Assembly (NCBI RefSeq): GCF_009793335.1 | Contig: NZ_WING01000001.1 | Coordinates: 6,882,001-6,946,000, forward strand | Length of the DNA stretch: 64,000 nt | Source of the DNA: Actinomadura sp. J1-007 | Lineage (GTDB): Bacteria > Actinomycetota > Actinomycetes > Streptosporangiales > Streptosporangiaceae | Reading direction: 5' to 3' | Shown here: in pieces, positions 1-8,770 of the stretch | Layout: each line of letters opens with the position of its first letter | How positions within the stretch are numbered: the first letter of the stretch is position 1 | Position numbers and translations under genes: made by a program | The notes under the pieces: generated by a model | The model's database searches: none | Seen by the model: only the letters and a program-made list of their open reading frames with translations | Told to the model about the DNA's origin: nothing

Positions 1-2
1 TC

Positions 3-788
3 GGCCGGGTCGAGGGCTCGCGCGCGCACCGGCTGCGCGGCGTGGCCGGGATCGACCGCGCCACCTCGCTCGCCGGCCTGCTGGACGCCCCGGCGGACAC
101 CGCCGGGACCGAGCTGGACGAGCTGACCCCGCTGCCCGTCGTGACCCGTCCCGGCAAGATCTTCTGTGTCGGCCTCAACTACCGGTCGCACGTGGACGAG
201 ACGGGACGCGACCTGCCGGAGTACCCGGTGCTGTTCACCAAGTTCGCCTCCAGCCTGGTCGGGCACGGCGCCGACATCGCGCTGCCGCCCGAGTCGGCCC
301 AGGTGGACTACGAGGCCGAGCTCGCCGTCGTGATCGGCAGGCGGGGCCGCAGGATCGCGCGCGCCGACGCGTACGACCACGTCCTCGGCTATACGATCTG
401 CAACGACGTGACCATGCGCGACTACCAGTACAAGACGCACCAGTGGGTGCAGGGCAAGGCGTGGGACGGCTCGACGCCGCTCGGCCCGGTCCTCGTCACG
501 CCCGACGAGCTGGACCCGTCCAAGCTCGCCATCGCCCTGCGGCTGAACGGCGAGGAGATGCAGGCGTCCAGCACCGACCGGCTGATCTTCGACGTGCCGG
601 AGCTGATCGCGGTGATCTCCGAGTTCACCGTGCTGGAGCCGGGGGACGTGATCCTCACCGGCACGCCCGGCGGCGTCGGCTACCGGCGCGACCCGCAGGT
701 GTTCCTGTCCGACGGCGACGTGGTCGAGGTCGAGATCGAGGGCATCGGGACGCTGCGCAACACCGTGCGCGCCGAGGCGGCCGCGTGA
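3..788 (+). CDS. Fumarylacetoacetate hydrolase (FAH) family protein, 5' end outside the window
   Basis: The frame is open from the first bases of the window, so the true start lies upstream; the GTG at 42 is probably internal. The visible 261 residues carry the FAH fold core. GKIFCVGLNYRSHVDE is the family's entry motif. The metal site is supported by the acidic DYEAELAVVIG and NDVTMRDYQ, and GDVILTGTPGGVG is the C-terminal signature. Family members hydrolyse or isomerise 2-hydroxyhepta-2,4-diene-1,7-dioate or acylpyruvates in aromatic catabolism. The stop overlaps the GTG start of a class II aldolase (GTGA at 785-788), so the two are translationally coupled and probably act in one catabolic pathway. 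The substrate cannot be read from the sequence. Confidence 0.9.
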   Translation, partial: GRVEGSRAHRLRGVAGIDRATSLAGLLDAPADTAGTELDELTPLPVVTRPGKIFCVGLNYRSHVDETGRDLPEYPVLFTKFASSLVGHGADIALPPESAQVDYEAELAVVIGRRGRRIARADAYDHVLGYTICNDVTMRDYQYKTHQWVQGKAWDGSTPLGPVLVTPDELDPSKLAIALRLNGEEMQASSTDRLIFDVPELIAVISEFTVLEPGDVILTGTPGGVGYRRDPQVFLSDGDVVEVEIEGIGTLRNTVRAEAAA

Positions 789-1455
789 GCCGGGACGACG
801 CCGTCCGCGCGAGCCGCGCCCTGGCCGCCGCCGGGCAGGGCGACATGGTGTGGGGCCACGTCGCGGTCCGCGACCCCGGCGGCCGGGGCATCTGGATCAA
901 GGCGCCGGGCTGGGGCCTGGAGGAGGTCGAGCCGGGCGACGTGCAGCTCGTGTCGTTCGACGCCGAGGTGGTCGAGGGCGACGGGACGCCGCACAAGGAG
1001 TGCCACATCCACCTGGAGATCCTGCGGGCCCGCCCCGAGCTGAACTGCTCGGTGCACACCCACGCCCGGTCCGCCGTCGCGTTCGCCGCGCTGGACGTCC
1101 CGCTGCTCCCGGTCTCCCACGAGGCGACGATCTTCGGCGGCGCGGACGCGCCGCGCTTCACCACCACCGGCGGCCTGGTCTGCACCCCGCGCTCGGCCGC
1201 GACCTCGCCGCCTGCCTGGGCGACGCGCCCGCCGCGCTCATGCCCAAGCACGGGCTCGTCGCGGCGGGCGAGACCGTCCCCGAGGCCGTCATGCACGCCG
1301 TCCTGCTCGACCGGGCGTGCGAGGTCCAGCTCGCGGCCATGGCGGCGGGCCCGATCCGCACGTACTCCGACGCGGACGAGGCCGCGGCCAAGCGCGCCCA
1401 GTGCTGGCCCCGTTCGCAGCTCGAAGCCGGATGGGAGTACCTCACCCGCAAGTGA
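785..1455 (+). CDS. Class II aldolase/adducin family protein, frameshifted near 1185-1190
   Basis: The GTG start at 785 overlaps the upstream stop. The first part reads GDMVWGHVAVRDP through HIHLEILRARPELNCSVHTHARSAVAFAAL, with the metal-binding HTH pair of class II (fuculose-phosphate) aldolases. After residue ~134 the frame breaks and the family sequence resumes one frame away (LGRDLAACLGD, then LMPKHGLVAAGETV) to a stop at 1453-1455. One extra C in the C-run at 1185-1188 would restore a protein of about 223 residues. As given the gene is broken, but the single missing base in a homopolymer suggests sequence error. The family uses a divalent metal for retro-aldol, epimerase or decarboxylase chemistry. 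Pairing with an FAH protein suggests breakdown of a dicarboxylate or sugar-acid intermediate. Confidence 0.8.
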
Positions 1456-1467
1456 CCGTTCCGCCCG

Positions 1468-1498
1468 GTCCGCCCGCCCGCCGTGCGCGCGGGCGGAC
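1468..1498. terminator. Hairpin between convergent genes, likely bidirectional terminator
   Basis: A perfect 10-bp stem (GTCCGCCCGC at 1468-1477 pairing with GCGGGCGGAC at 1489-1498) and an 11-base loop lie between the aldolase stop and the stop of the convergent asparagine-synthase-like gene. There is no T-tract, as is usual in high-GC actinomycetes. Confidence 0.55.
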
Positions 1499-1512
1499 GG
1501 GGCGATGGGCCG

Positions 1513-3185
1513 TCACCGGCCGTCGAGGGCGGCTTCCAGCAGGGCGATGAAACCGGCGGTCGCCGGGGCGGGGACGGCCGACCCGGCCAGCATCCGGTCG
1601 AGCCACTCGCGGCTGAGCAGCCCGGTCCCGGCGACGGGCTCCAGCAGGTACGGCTCGGCGCGCCAGTGCTCGACCAGCGAACGGGTCAGCGCGCTGGTCA
1701 CCGAGACGGCCTCGCCCCGCTTGGAGATCCGCTGCCGGGTCTTGGTCCACACCTTGCCGCCCTGCGCGCGGGCCGTGCGCGCCGCCGTGACGGGACGCGG
1801 CGCGGTCAGCGCGGACGGCCGCACGCCCGTGTCCATCGGCAGCGCCGCCAGCTCGGGGTCCAGCGCCGCGACGAGCCGCGCGTTGAACCGCGAGCCGCGC
1901 TTGGCGTCCGGCGGCAGCGCCTCGGCGAGCGCCACGAACCGCGGGTGCAGCAGCGGGTTGACGCCCGCGTGCTCGGTGCAGGACGCGGTGAGCGATGCCC
2001 GATGACGCGGTGGTAGCGCTGCCGGTAGTAGTACGCGTCGGTGGCCGACAGCCAGTCGCCGCCGAACCCCGCGAACACGTGCTGGAGCCGGTCCAGGGCG
2101 GTCGCCTCCGACTCGCGGGCGAACTCGGCGTCCAGGCACCCCGCCGCGACGGGGTCCAGGCTGAAGATCCGCCACCGGGCGAGCCGTTCGACCGCCTTGC
2201 GCTCGACCGCCGGGCGCCGCCGCTGCATCGGGTAGTACATGCCGCGCGACAGCTCCCCGCCGAGCCCGCTGATCCGCGGCGCGTCGCTCGTCCGGCCCTC
2301 GACCCATTCGAGCATGCCGAGGTGCAGCGGGCTGAGGACCTGCTCGCGGCTCAGCGCCGTGCCGACGACGAGGCGGTGCGTCTCGGCCGGGCCGAGCCGT
2401 CCGAGCTCGGCGAGGTCGATGACGTCGCGGCGCATCCCGTACCGGCGGGCGAGCGCGGCCGCGACCCGGCCGTCGCCGCTGTCGGGCGCCTCCAGGGTGA
2501 GGGCGCCGAGCCCGGCGCGCCGCGACGGCGGGACCGCCGCCAGCAGCAGCCGCGAGTCGAGCCCGCCGGAGAGCTGGAAGACCGCGTCGGGGAACAGATC
2601 GAGGCACCGCTCCATGGCCTCGCGCAGAATCCCGGCCATTTCCCGTACGGCCTCATCGGCGGACGGAACGCGTTCGGCGCGGAAGTCGCCCGGCGGTATC
2701 TCGTTCTCCACGAGACGTCCTTCGGACAGCGTCCAGGAGTGGCCGGGGCGCAGCTTCTTCACCCCGCGGAACGCGGTGTCCTGGTCGAGGAAATGGCCGA
2801 CGAGCCGGTAGACGCCGAGCGCCTCGCGGTCCAGCCCGCGCCCGGCCAGCCGGGCGAGCTCCCGCGCGGACGTGCCCGCCGCCGCCCAGCCGTCGCCCTG
2901 CACCCCGTACAGGTGCCGCAGCCCGAGCCAATCGGCGGCCACGGTGACCGCGCCGTCCGCCGCGGCCGCGGCGCCGAACGGCGCGGACAGCTCCGCGAGC
3001 CCCTTGCCGGTCAGCACCCGTTCCCGCAGGTCGAGCGCGTCCGGCTCGCGGCAGGCGTGGTCGTGCGGCCGCAGCACGAGCGCGGCCGTGCCGTCCGCGC
3101 CGAGGTCCGTGGCGGGGGCGGCGGGAACGGGCGCGGAACGGCCGGGCGCGGTCGTGACGGCGAGCAGGCGCGGCAGGGTCCGCAT
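1513..3185 (-). CDS. Asparagine synthase-like amidotransferase/cyclase, frameshifted near 1998-2000
   Basis: ATG at 3185 follows GGAGGT. The protein begins MRTLPRLLAV, so the N-terminal class II amidotransferase-like domain lacks the Cys2 nucleophile needed to hydrolyse glutamine. The synthetase domain has the ATP PP-loop SGGLDS (residues ~222-227). At ...RYHRVIG the frame breaks and continues one frame away with ASLTASCTEHAGVNPLLHPRFVALAEALP to the stop at 1513. One missing G in the run at 1998-2000 explains it, giving about 557 residues. The family adenylates a carboxylate and forms an amide. Homologues without the Cys include lasso-peptide cyclases and other natural-product enzymes. No lasso precursor, PqqD-like or transglutaminase-like gene is visible nearby, so its role is unknown. 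Confidence 0.75.
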
Positions 3186-3429
3186 GCCACCTCCGTGGGT
3201 CGGGGCGGGGACGTGGAAAGGCAACGGGGAGTCGCAGCCTACTTGGCCGGAGAATCGCCGTCGTGAAACGCGGCCCGCCGCGCGGTGGCCACGTCCGGAC
3301 GCCCTTTCCGGCGCGTCCGGTTCCGGTTCCGTAAAGGCATTGACCAATGGCGGCGGGCGCCGGAGGAAATGGGAAACAGGCGCGCGTTCGCAACGGGGAC
3401 GGGACGTCACTCTGTGCGACCCTTGCCCT

Positions 3430-4308
3430 ATGGGTGGTCAGGGGGACAGGGCGGCGGAGGCCGGGGCGCAGGTCGGGTGGACGGCCGTGGCCGTGGCCGC
3501 GGCGCGGGCGGCGGAGGCCGAGCGGGGCGCGCCGTGGTTCGTCGATCCGTACGCGGCGCACTTCGTTGCGGCGTGGTCGCGGGCGCACGGGCCGCGTCCG
3601 GAGGAGGCGGCCGGCGGGCGGGGCGCCGAGGAGCGGTGGCGGACGTGGGTGACCTCCTACGTCCAGATCCGCACGAGGTTCTACGACGAGTTCCTGGTGC
3701 GGTCCGGGGCCCGTCAGGTGGTGCTGCTCGCGGCGGGCCTCGACACCCGGGCGTTCCGGATGGCGTGGCCGGACGGGACGCACCTGTTCGAGGTGGACGT
3801 GCCGTCGGTGCTGGCGTTCAAGGAGGCGGTGCTGGCCGAGCGGGACGCCCTGCCGCGCTGCGCGCGGGCCGTCCTCGGCCTGGACCTGCGGGACGACTGG
3901 CCGTCGGCGCTGCGCGGCGCGGGCCACGTGCCCGACCGGCCGACCGCGTGGCTGGCCGAGGGCCTGCACCCCTACCTCACGCCCGACGCGTACCGGGCGC
4001 TGGTCCGCGAGGTCGGCCGGCTGAGCGGGCCGGGCAGCGTCCTCGGGCTGGACCTGCACAGCCGGAGCCGCCGCGAGGCGATGCGGCGGGCGCTGGCGTC
4101 CGCGGGCGGGGACGACGCGGTCGGCCCGCTCTGGCACGCGCACGGCGAGAACGAGCCCGCCGCCGTGCTCGCCGAGCACGGCTGGCCGCCCGAGGCGCAC
4201 TCCCCGGCCGAGCGGTCCCGCGCGTACGGCCGTCCGCTCCCGCCCCCGATCGAGGCGGCGGTCGAGGCCGCGGGCTTCCCCAGGCTGGTGACCGCCTCGG
4301 TCGCGTGA
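3430..4308 (+). CDS. Class I SAM-dependent methyltransferase, leucine carboxyl methyltransferase (PF04072) type
   Basis: The 292-residue product has the marks of this actinobacterial family. VVLLAAGLDTRAFRM is the SAM-binding glycine-rich loop, followed by an acidic strand end (EVDVPSVLAFKEAVL) and WLAEGLHPYLT, a typical later motif. The N-terminal QVGWTAVAVAAARAAEAERGAPWFVDPYAA also matches the family pattern. These are putative O-methyltransferases with mostly unknown substrates. The gene is divergent from the asparagine-synthase-like gene and has its own upstream region (3186-3429). ATG at 3430 is chosen because family homology starts just after it; no strong ribosome site is visible. No neighbour indicates a substrate. 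Confidence 0.85.
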   Translation: MGGQGDRAAEAGAQVGWTAVAVAAARAAEAERGAPWFVDPYAAHFVAAWSRAHGPRPEEAAGGRGAEERWRTWVTSYVQIRTRFYDEFLVRSGARQVVLLAAGLDTRAFRMAWPDGTHLFEVDVPSVLAFKEAVLAERDALPRCARAVLGLDLRDDWPSALRGAGHVPDRPTAWLAEGLHPYLTPDAYRALVREVGRLSGPGSVLGLDLHSRSRREAMRRALASAGGDDAVGPLWHAHGENEPAAVLAEHGWPPEAHSPAERSRAYGRPLPPPIEAAVEAAGFPRLVTASVA

Positions 4309-4440
4309 CGGTACTGCGACCCGCGATGAAGGCCGTTGTGGCTCCGCAGCGTGACGAACCTCCCGCCTGGATTACCTAACGTGGTCGGGTACGGCCGGTA
4401 CGGGGCGGTCCCGACCGGAACGACCTGCGAAGGAGCGTCC

Positions 4441-5172
4441 ATGCGGCAGCGGGCCCACGTCATCGCGGCGGCGACGGCGAGCGTGATCGGCGCGACCGCG
4501 GTCGCCGCCTGCGACGGCGGCCCCCGGTCCACGTTCGAGGACGACGCGACCGTGACCCAGAAGATCACCTCGGTACGGCTCGACGGCCGGTCCGGCGGCG
4601 TCACCCTGCGGGGCGAGAAGGGCCGCGCCGAGGTGGACCTGCACCGCACCGTCCGCTACCGCGGCGACCGCCCGAAGGGCCAAACGCACCGCGTCGAGGA
4701 CGGCGTGCTGGTGCTGCGCGGCTGCGGCGACGACTGCTCCGTGGACTACACCGTCCGCCTCCCCGCCGGGCTCCCCGTCTCGGGCCGGACGACGTCGGGC
4801 GGGATCCGGCTGTCGGACGTGGGCGAGGTGTCGGTCCGCACGACGAGCGGGTCGATCAGCTTGAACGGCGTCGCCGGACCCGTCAAGGCCCATACCACCA
4901 ACGGGGAGGTCAAGGGGCGCGGGCTCCGGGGCGGGCGGGTGCAGGCGGAGACGTCCAACGGCACGATCGACCTCGTCCCGGCCACCGCGATGGACGTACG
5001 GGCGAAGACGTCCAACGGCGGCATCGTCCTCGCGGTGCCGCCCGGCCGCTACCGGGTGTCGGCGAAGACCGACAACGGCGACCGGGAGATCGGCGTCGCC
5101 GACGACCCGGCCGGCGACCACACGCTCGACCTCACCACCGGCAACGGCGAGATCACGGTCAAGAAGTCCTGA
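4441..5172 (+). CDS. DUF4097 family lipoprotein
   Basis: ATG at 4441 follows GAAGGAG. Residues 1-24 form a signal peptide ending in a lipobox (AVAAC, Cys at ~24), so the protein is probably exported and lipid-anchored. The rest is a repetitive beta structure with short repeats such as TTSGGIRL, TTSGSISL, TTNGEVKG, TSNGTIDL, TSNGGIVL and TDNGDREI. This is the beta-helix/adhesin-like pattern of DUF4097. Its biochemical role is unknown; members are often near regulators or ABC exporters. A second DUF4097 protein without a signal is encoded at 59381-60222. A possible promoter (GTGACG at 4351, TACCTA at 4373) lies upstream but is weak. Confidence 0.85.
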   Translation: MRQRAHVIAAATASVIGATAVAACDGGPRSTFEDDATVTQKITSVRLDGRSGGVTLRGEKGRAEVDLHRTVRYRGDRPKGQTHRVEDGVLVLRGCGDDCSVDYTVRLPAGLPVSGRTTSGGIRLSDVGEVSVRTTSGSISLNGVAGPVKAHTTNGEVKGRGLRGGRVQAETSNGTIDLVPATAMDVRAKTSNGGIVLAVPPGRYRVSAKTDNGDREIGVADDPAGDHTLDLTTGNGEITVKKS

Positions 5173-5254
5173 CCCGCGCGGCGCCGCGCCGCCCGGGGCG
5201 GGCCGCGCGCCGCACCGGCGCCCCCGGTGTCGGGGCCGGGACCGTCCCGTTCTC

Positions 5255-5260
5255 TACAAT
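5255..5260 (+). promoter_or_regulatory. -10 element TACAAT just upstream of a start codon, suggesting a leaderless transcript
   Basis: TACAAT ends six bases before the ATG at 5267. This is the distance expected if transcription begins at or next to the start codon. No ribosome-binding site fits in the gap and no good -35 is seen 17 bp upstream. Confidence 0.5.
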
Positions 5261-5266
5261 GGGCCC

Positions 5267-5878
5267 ATGACCAGCACCGATGACGGTACGGAGCGGATCA
5301 TCGCGGTCGCCACCGAGCTGTTCGCCGAGCTCGGGTTCGACGGGACGTCCCTCCGCATGATCGCCGACGCGGCCGGGGTGGGCGTCGCGTCGGTGACCGA
5401 CCTCGTCGGCGGCAAGACCGACCTGTACCGGGCCGTGATGATGCGGGCGCACGAGGCCGAGCGGGCCGCGCTCGCCGACGCGACCGTGGCGTTCACCCCG
5501 ACCCGGCAGGGCATGGCGGGCGTCGTGGACGCCTATTTCGACTTCTACGCGGGCAACCCGCGGATGGTGTCGCTGTGGCTGCACCGCCGGATGGGCGACG
5601 CGGCCGACATCGCCGAGCTGGAGGAGCTGTACGTCCGGCCGCCGTTCGCGCGGCTCGCGGGCGCGCTGCGCGGGGCGGCGCCGGAGGACATCGACATCGA
5701 CTACGCCCTGTGGACGATCCCGTGGCTGATCTCGGGGTTCCTCAGCAGCGGCATCATGCACAGCGACCCCGACGCGCACGGCCACGGCGAGGGGATGCAC
5801 CTCACCCCGCAGGACCTGGCGGACTTCCGCCGCTACCTGCATCAGGTCGTCGAGCTGCTGCTCCCGCTGCCCGCCTGA
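5267..5878 (+). CDS. TetR family transcriptional regulator
   Basis: The 203-residue protein has an N-terminal helix-turn-helix (ATELFAELGFDGTSLRMIADAAGVGVASVTDLVGGKTDLYRAVM, residues ~13-57) typical of TetR repressors. Its ligand-binding C-terminal half is mostly helical. The ATG at 5267 sits directly behind TACAAT, so the mRNA is probably leaderless. The 3' end overlaps the stop of a convergent MFS transporter by 37 bases. Such pairs often couple a TetR repressor with an efflux pump it controls, but the convergent arrangement here does not show that directly. The ligand is unknown. Confidence 0.9.
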   Translation: MTSTDDGTERIIAVATELFAELGFDGTSLRMIADAAGVGVASVTDLVGGKTDLYRAVMMRAHEAERAALADATVAFTPTRQGMAGVVDAYFDFYAGNPRMVSLWLHRRMGDAADIAELEELYVRPPFARLAGALRGAAPEDIDIDYALWTIPWLISGFLSSGIMHSDPDAHGHGEGMHLTPQDLADFRRYLHQVVELLLPLPA

Positions 5879-7329
5879 CCCGGCCCGCCCGGCCCGCCGG
5901 GCCCGCCGGGCCCGCTCTCCCGGCCGTCCGCGCCCGGTCCGGCGCCGGGGCCGGGGCCAGGCTCGGAGGGCTCGGAGGGCTCGGCGTCGGGGCCGTGGTC
6001 CACGTCCGCCTCCGCCCCGCCGTCCGCCTCGGCGCTCACCTCGGGGACGGGGGAGTGGATCAGGAACGTCCCGGCGATGACGATGAGCCCGGAGACGGCC
6101 AGCACCGTCTGCGTGGGCTCCAGCGAGCCGAGCGCGCCGAGGTCGATGGTGCCGAGCAGGTCGGCCGCGAGGCCGGAGGCGAGCGCCGCGAGCGCCAGCC
6201 CGAACCGCAGGACGGCGTGGAACGCGGTCAGCGCCACGTTCCGCCGCGTCCCGGTCAGGCTGCGCTGCATGTAGGTGATGCCGCCGACCAGCGCCCCGGT
6301 GGCCGCCGCGCCGAACAGCACCGCGCCGACGAACGCCCACGCCTTCGACGCGACCAGGCCCATCGTCGTGATCACCACGCCCTGGAGCGCGGCGGCGGTG
6401 CGCACCTGCGGGATCAGGTTGCCGGTCCGGCGGCGGCTCAGGATCGTCAGGCCGACCGCCGCGCCGACGCCGAACAGCGCCACCAGCAGCCCGAACCCCC
6501 ACGGCCCCGCGCCGAGCACGTTCCGGACGAAGATCACGCCCAGCGAGAACAGCGCGCCGAGCCCGAGCGCGACCACCGCCACGCCGGGGACGACGGCGCG
6601 CACGGCCGGGAGGCGCAGCGCCTGGAAGAACCCGTCGCCGGACTTCCCGGCGGGCCCCTCCGCCGTCCGGTCGGCCTCCCGGGACGAGCGGCTCGGGCCG
6701 AGGTCGGGCAGCGTGCGGATCGCGAAGTAGGAGATCAGGTAGGTCGCCGCGTCCAGCCAGAAGACCACCAGGTACGGCCAGAGCCCGGTCAGCCCGAGCG
6801 ACCTGGTGGACCACAGGATGAGCGCGAACACCCCCGCGCCCGCCGGGATCATGCCGAACGAGGTGCCCATCGTGACGCCGTTCGCGACCTCCAGCGTCCC
6901 CGTGCGCGGGCCGTCCTCGCCCTCCTCGCCCTCCTCGCCCTCCTCGATGAGGACGGGGATCGCCGCGTCCCGGGCCGGCAGGAACGCCAGCCCGACCACC
7001 TCGATCATGAACGCCCAGAAGTAGACCCACCCGAGCCAGGGGATGATCGGCAGCGCGAGGGCCATCCCGGTCCGGATCACGTCGGAGGCCATCATCACCT
7101 GGCGGCGCGGCCAGCGGGACACGACCCGGGTCGCGAACGGGGCGCCCACAGCGGACGGCAGCAGCCGCAGCACCAGCACGCCGCCGACGGCGGTGGTCGA
7201 GCCGCTCAGCTCCAGCACCAGGTACATCAGGGCGAGCGTGCCCGTCCAGTCGCCCAGCGACGACACCGCCTGCCCGAAGATCAGGGTGCGGAACGCGCGT
7301 CGCTTCAGCAGCGGCGTGGCGGCGGGCAC
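5842..7329 (-). CDS. MFS transporter (MFS_3/enterobactin-exporter type) with long Pro/Gly-rich tail
   Basis: The 495-residue protein starts with GTG at 7329 and opens LLKRRAFRTLIFGQAVSSLGDWTGTLAL, the usual beginning of MFS_3 exporters. About twelve hydrophobic segments follow, with the cytoplasmic motif RWPRRQVMMASDV after helix 3. The last ~60 residues are soluble low-complexity sequence (PSEPSEPGPGPGAGPG, then GPGGPGGPGGPG). An acidic run EEGEEGEEGEDG lies in a loop near residue 130. The 3' end overlaps the TetR gene on the other strand. It probably exports a small molecule, but the substrate is not identifiable. Confidence 0.88.
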   Translation of the reverse strand: MPAATPLLKRRAFRTLIFGQAVSSLGDWTGTLALMYLVLELSGSTTAVGGVLVLRLLPSAVGAPFATRVVSRWPRRQVMMASDVIRTGMALALPIIPWLGWVYFWAFMIEVVGLAFLPARDAAIPVLIEEGEEGEEGEDGPRTGTLEVANGVTMGTSFGMIPAGAGVFALILWSTRSLGLTGLWPYLVVFWLDAATYLISYFAIRTLPDLGPSRSSREADRTAEGPAGKSGDGFFQALRLPAVRAVVPGVAVVALGLGALFSLGVIFVRNVLGAGPWGFGLLVALFGVGAAVGLTILSRRRTGNLIPQVRTAAALQGVVITTMGLVASKAWAFVGAVLFGAAATGALVGGITYMQRSLTGTRRNVALTAFHAVLRFGLALAALASGLAADLLGTIDLGALGSLEPTQTVLAVSGLIVIAGTFLIHSPVPEVSAEADGGAEADVDHGPDAEPSEPSEPGPGPGAGPGADGRESGPGGPGGPGGPGQAGSGSSSSTT

Positions 7330-7457
7330 GGGCGCTCAGCGCCTTCCGCCCGGACGGCCGGACGGCGGCGCGCCGCCCCGCCGCGCCCCGGGCGCGCCGC
7401 GTTCGGATGATCTCATCGACTTCCCCCGGAATGCCTGGTACCCCGAAACGCGCCCGT

Positions 7458-8642
7458 TCAGCCCCAAGGTTCGATCATGGGGTCAGGGGCGGGCTCGCCG
7501 CGCAGCAGGGCGGCGAGCCGTTCGGCGGCGCGGTCCCAGGTCCAGGTGTCCAGCACCCACCGCCGCCCGGCCGCGCCCATCGCCCGCGCCCGGACGGGGT
7601 CGGCCAGCAGCTCCAGCAGCGCCGACGCGATGGCGTCCGGCCGCGAGGCGTCGACGAGCAGGCCGGTCCGGCGGTCGAGCAGCGACTCGGCGCTGCCCCC
7701 CGAGCGGCCGACGACGACCGGCAGCCCGCTCGCGGACGCTTCGAGGGTGGTCAGGCCGAGGCCCTCGGTCTGGAGCCCGCGCCGGTCGTCGCGGCACGGC
7801 AGGACGAACACGTCGGCGGCGGCGTAGCAGCCGGGCAGGTCGGCGGCCGGGACCGGCCCGGCGATCCGCACCGAGCCGGGGAACTCCCGCGCGGCGGCCT
7901 CGGCGAGCGGGCCCCGCATGGGGCCGTCGCCGACGATCAGCAGCCGGGCGTCCGGCCGCGCCGCCAGCACGTCGGCCCAGGCGCGCAGCAGCAGGTCGTG
8001 GCCCTTGCGGCGGACGAGCCGCGCGACGCTGACCACGACCGGGCCGCCGCCGAGCCCGTACCGGCGGCGCGCCGGCTCCCCGGAGACGTGCGGGGCGAAC
8101 CGCTCGGCGTCCACGCCCCCGGCGAGGGTCGCCAGCCGGGTCCCGCGGCCGACCGCCGCGCCGAGCTCCGCGCGGGTCGTCCGGTTGAGGCAGGTCAGCG
8201 TGTCGACCCGGCCCGCGACGGCGCGCATGGCGAGGCGGGTCGGCAGCGCCCGCGCCCAGCCGAGCTCCTGCCCGTGCGACGAGGCGACGAGCCGTCCCAC
8301 CCCGGCCGCCCGCACGAGCGGCGCGTACAGGCCGAACGGCGCCGCCGCCGTGATCCAGCCCGCCGTCAGGGCGTGCTCGCGCACCAGCCGCCGCAGCCCC
8401 CGGAACAGCAGGTAGCCGTGCCGCCGCACCGTCGGGAACGGCAGCCCGGCGTCGAACGCCGCGTCGCCGGGCCAGCAGGGCGCCACGACGAGCAGCCGGT
8501 CGGCGGGCAGCCGCCGCACCAGCTCCCAGGTGAACGTCTGCACGCCGCCGTCCTCGGGCGGGAAGTGCCCGGTGACGACGAGCGTGCGCGGGATGAGCCG
8601 CGCGGTGCCGCGGGCGCCGGTGAGCGTGCCGTCCATGATCAA
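7458..8642 (-). CDS. Glycosyltransferase family 4 protein
   Basis: The 394-residue product has the GT-B fold. The N-terminal loop TGHFPPEDGGVQTFTWELVRRL is the acceptor-side glycine-rich motif. VVSVARLVRRKGHDLLLRAW and LLIVGDGPMRGPL mark the nucleotide-sugar domain. EGLGLTTLEASASGLPVV carries the EX7E motif (both Glu present) of GT4 retaining enzymes. It resembles phosphatidylinositol mannosyltransferase-like enzymes, but the acceptor cannot be fixed. The gene is divergent from the PAP2-acyltransferase gene across a 128-base gap. Together with that gene and the hopanoid operon it may belong to membrane-lipid metabolism; this is inference from position only. Confidence 0.88.
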   Translation of the reverse strand: MIMDGTLTGARGTARLIPRTLVVTGHFPPEDGGVQTFTWELVRRLPADRLLVVAPCWPGDAAFDAGLPFPTVRRHGYLLFRGLRRLVREHALTAGWITAAAPFGLYAPLVRAAGVGRLVASSHGQELGWARALPTRLAMRAVAGRVDTLTCLNRTTRAELGAAVGRGTRLATLAGGVDAERFAPHVSGEPARRRYGLGGGPVVVSVARLVRRKGHDLLLRAWADVLAARPDARLLIVGDGPMRGPLAEAAAREFPGSVRIAGPVPAADLPGCYAAADVFVLPCRDDRRGLQTEGLGLTTLEASASGLPVVVGRSGGSAESLLDRRTGLLVDASRPDAIASALLELLADPVRARAMGAAGRRWVLDTWTWDRAAERLAALLRGEPAPDPMIEPWG

Positions 8643-8770
8643 CCGCTATCCCGCCGCGGGCCGTCCGACACCTGCGGGGGGCCGCCGGTCCGTTCGGCGT
8701 TAGGGAACGGGCGGTTATGGAAAAGATCCAGTTCAGGGTGCCGAGCGGGGAGCGAGTGGGGGAGGACGCA

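Noticed and set aside
1513..3185. Lasso peptide cluster around the asparagine-synthase-like gene
   Set aside because: No leader peptidase, PqqD-like protein or precursor is visible within reach.
8641..8716. AACCGC/GCGGTT inverted pair flanking the divergent glycosyltransferase/PAP2 starts
   Set aside because: Six-base arms 64 bases apart are expected by chance.
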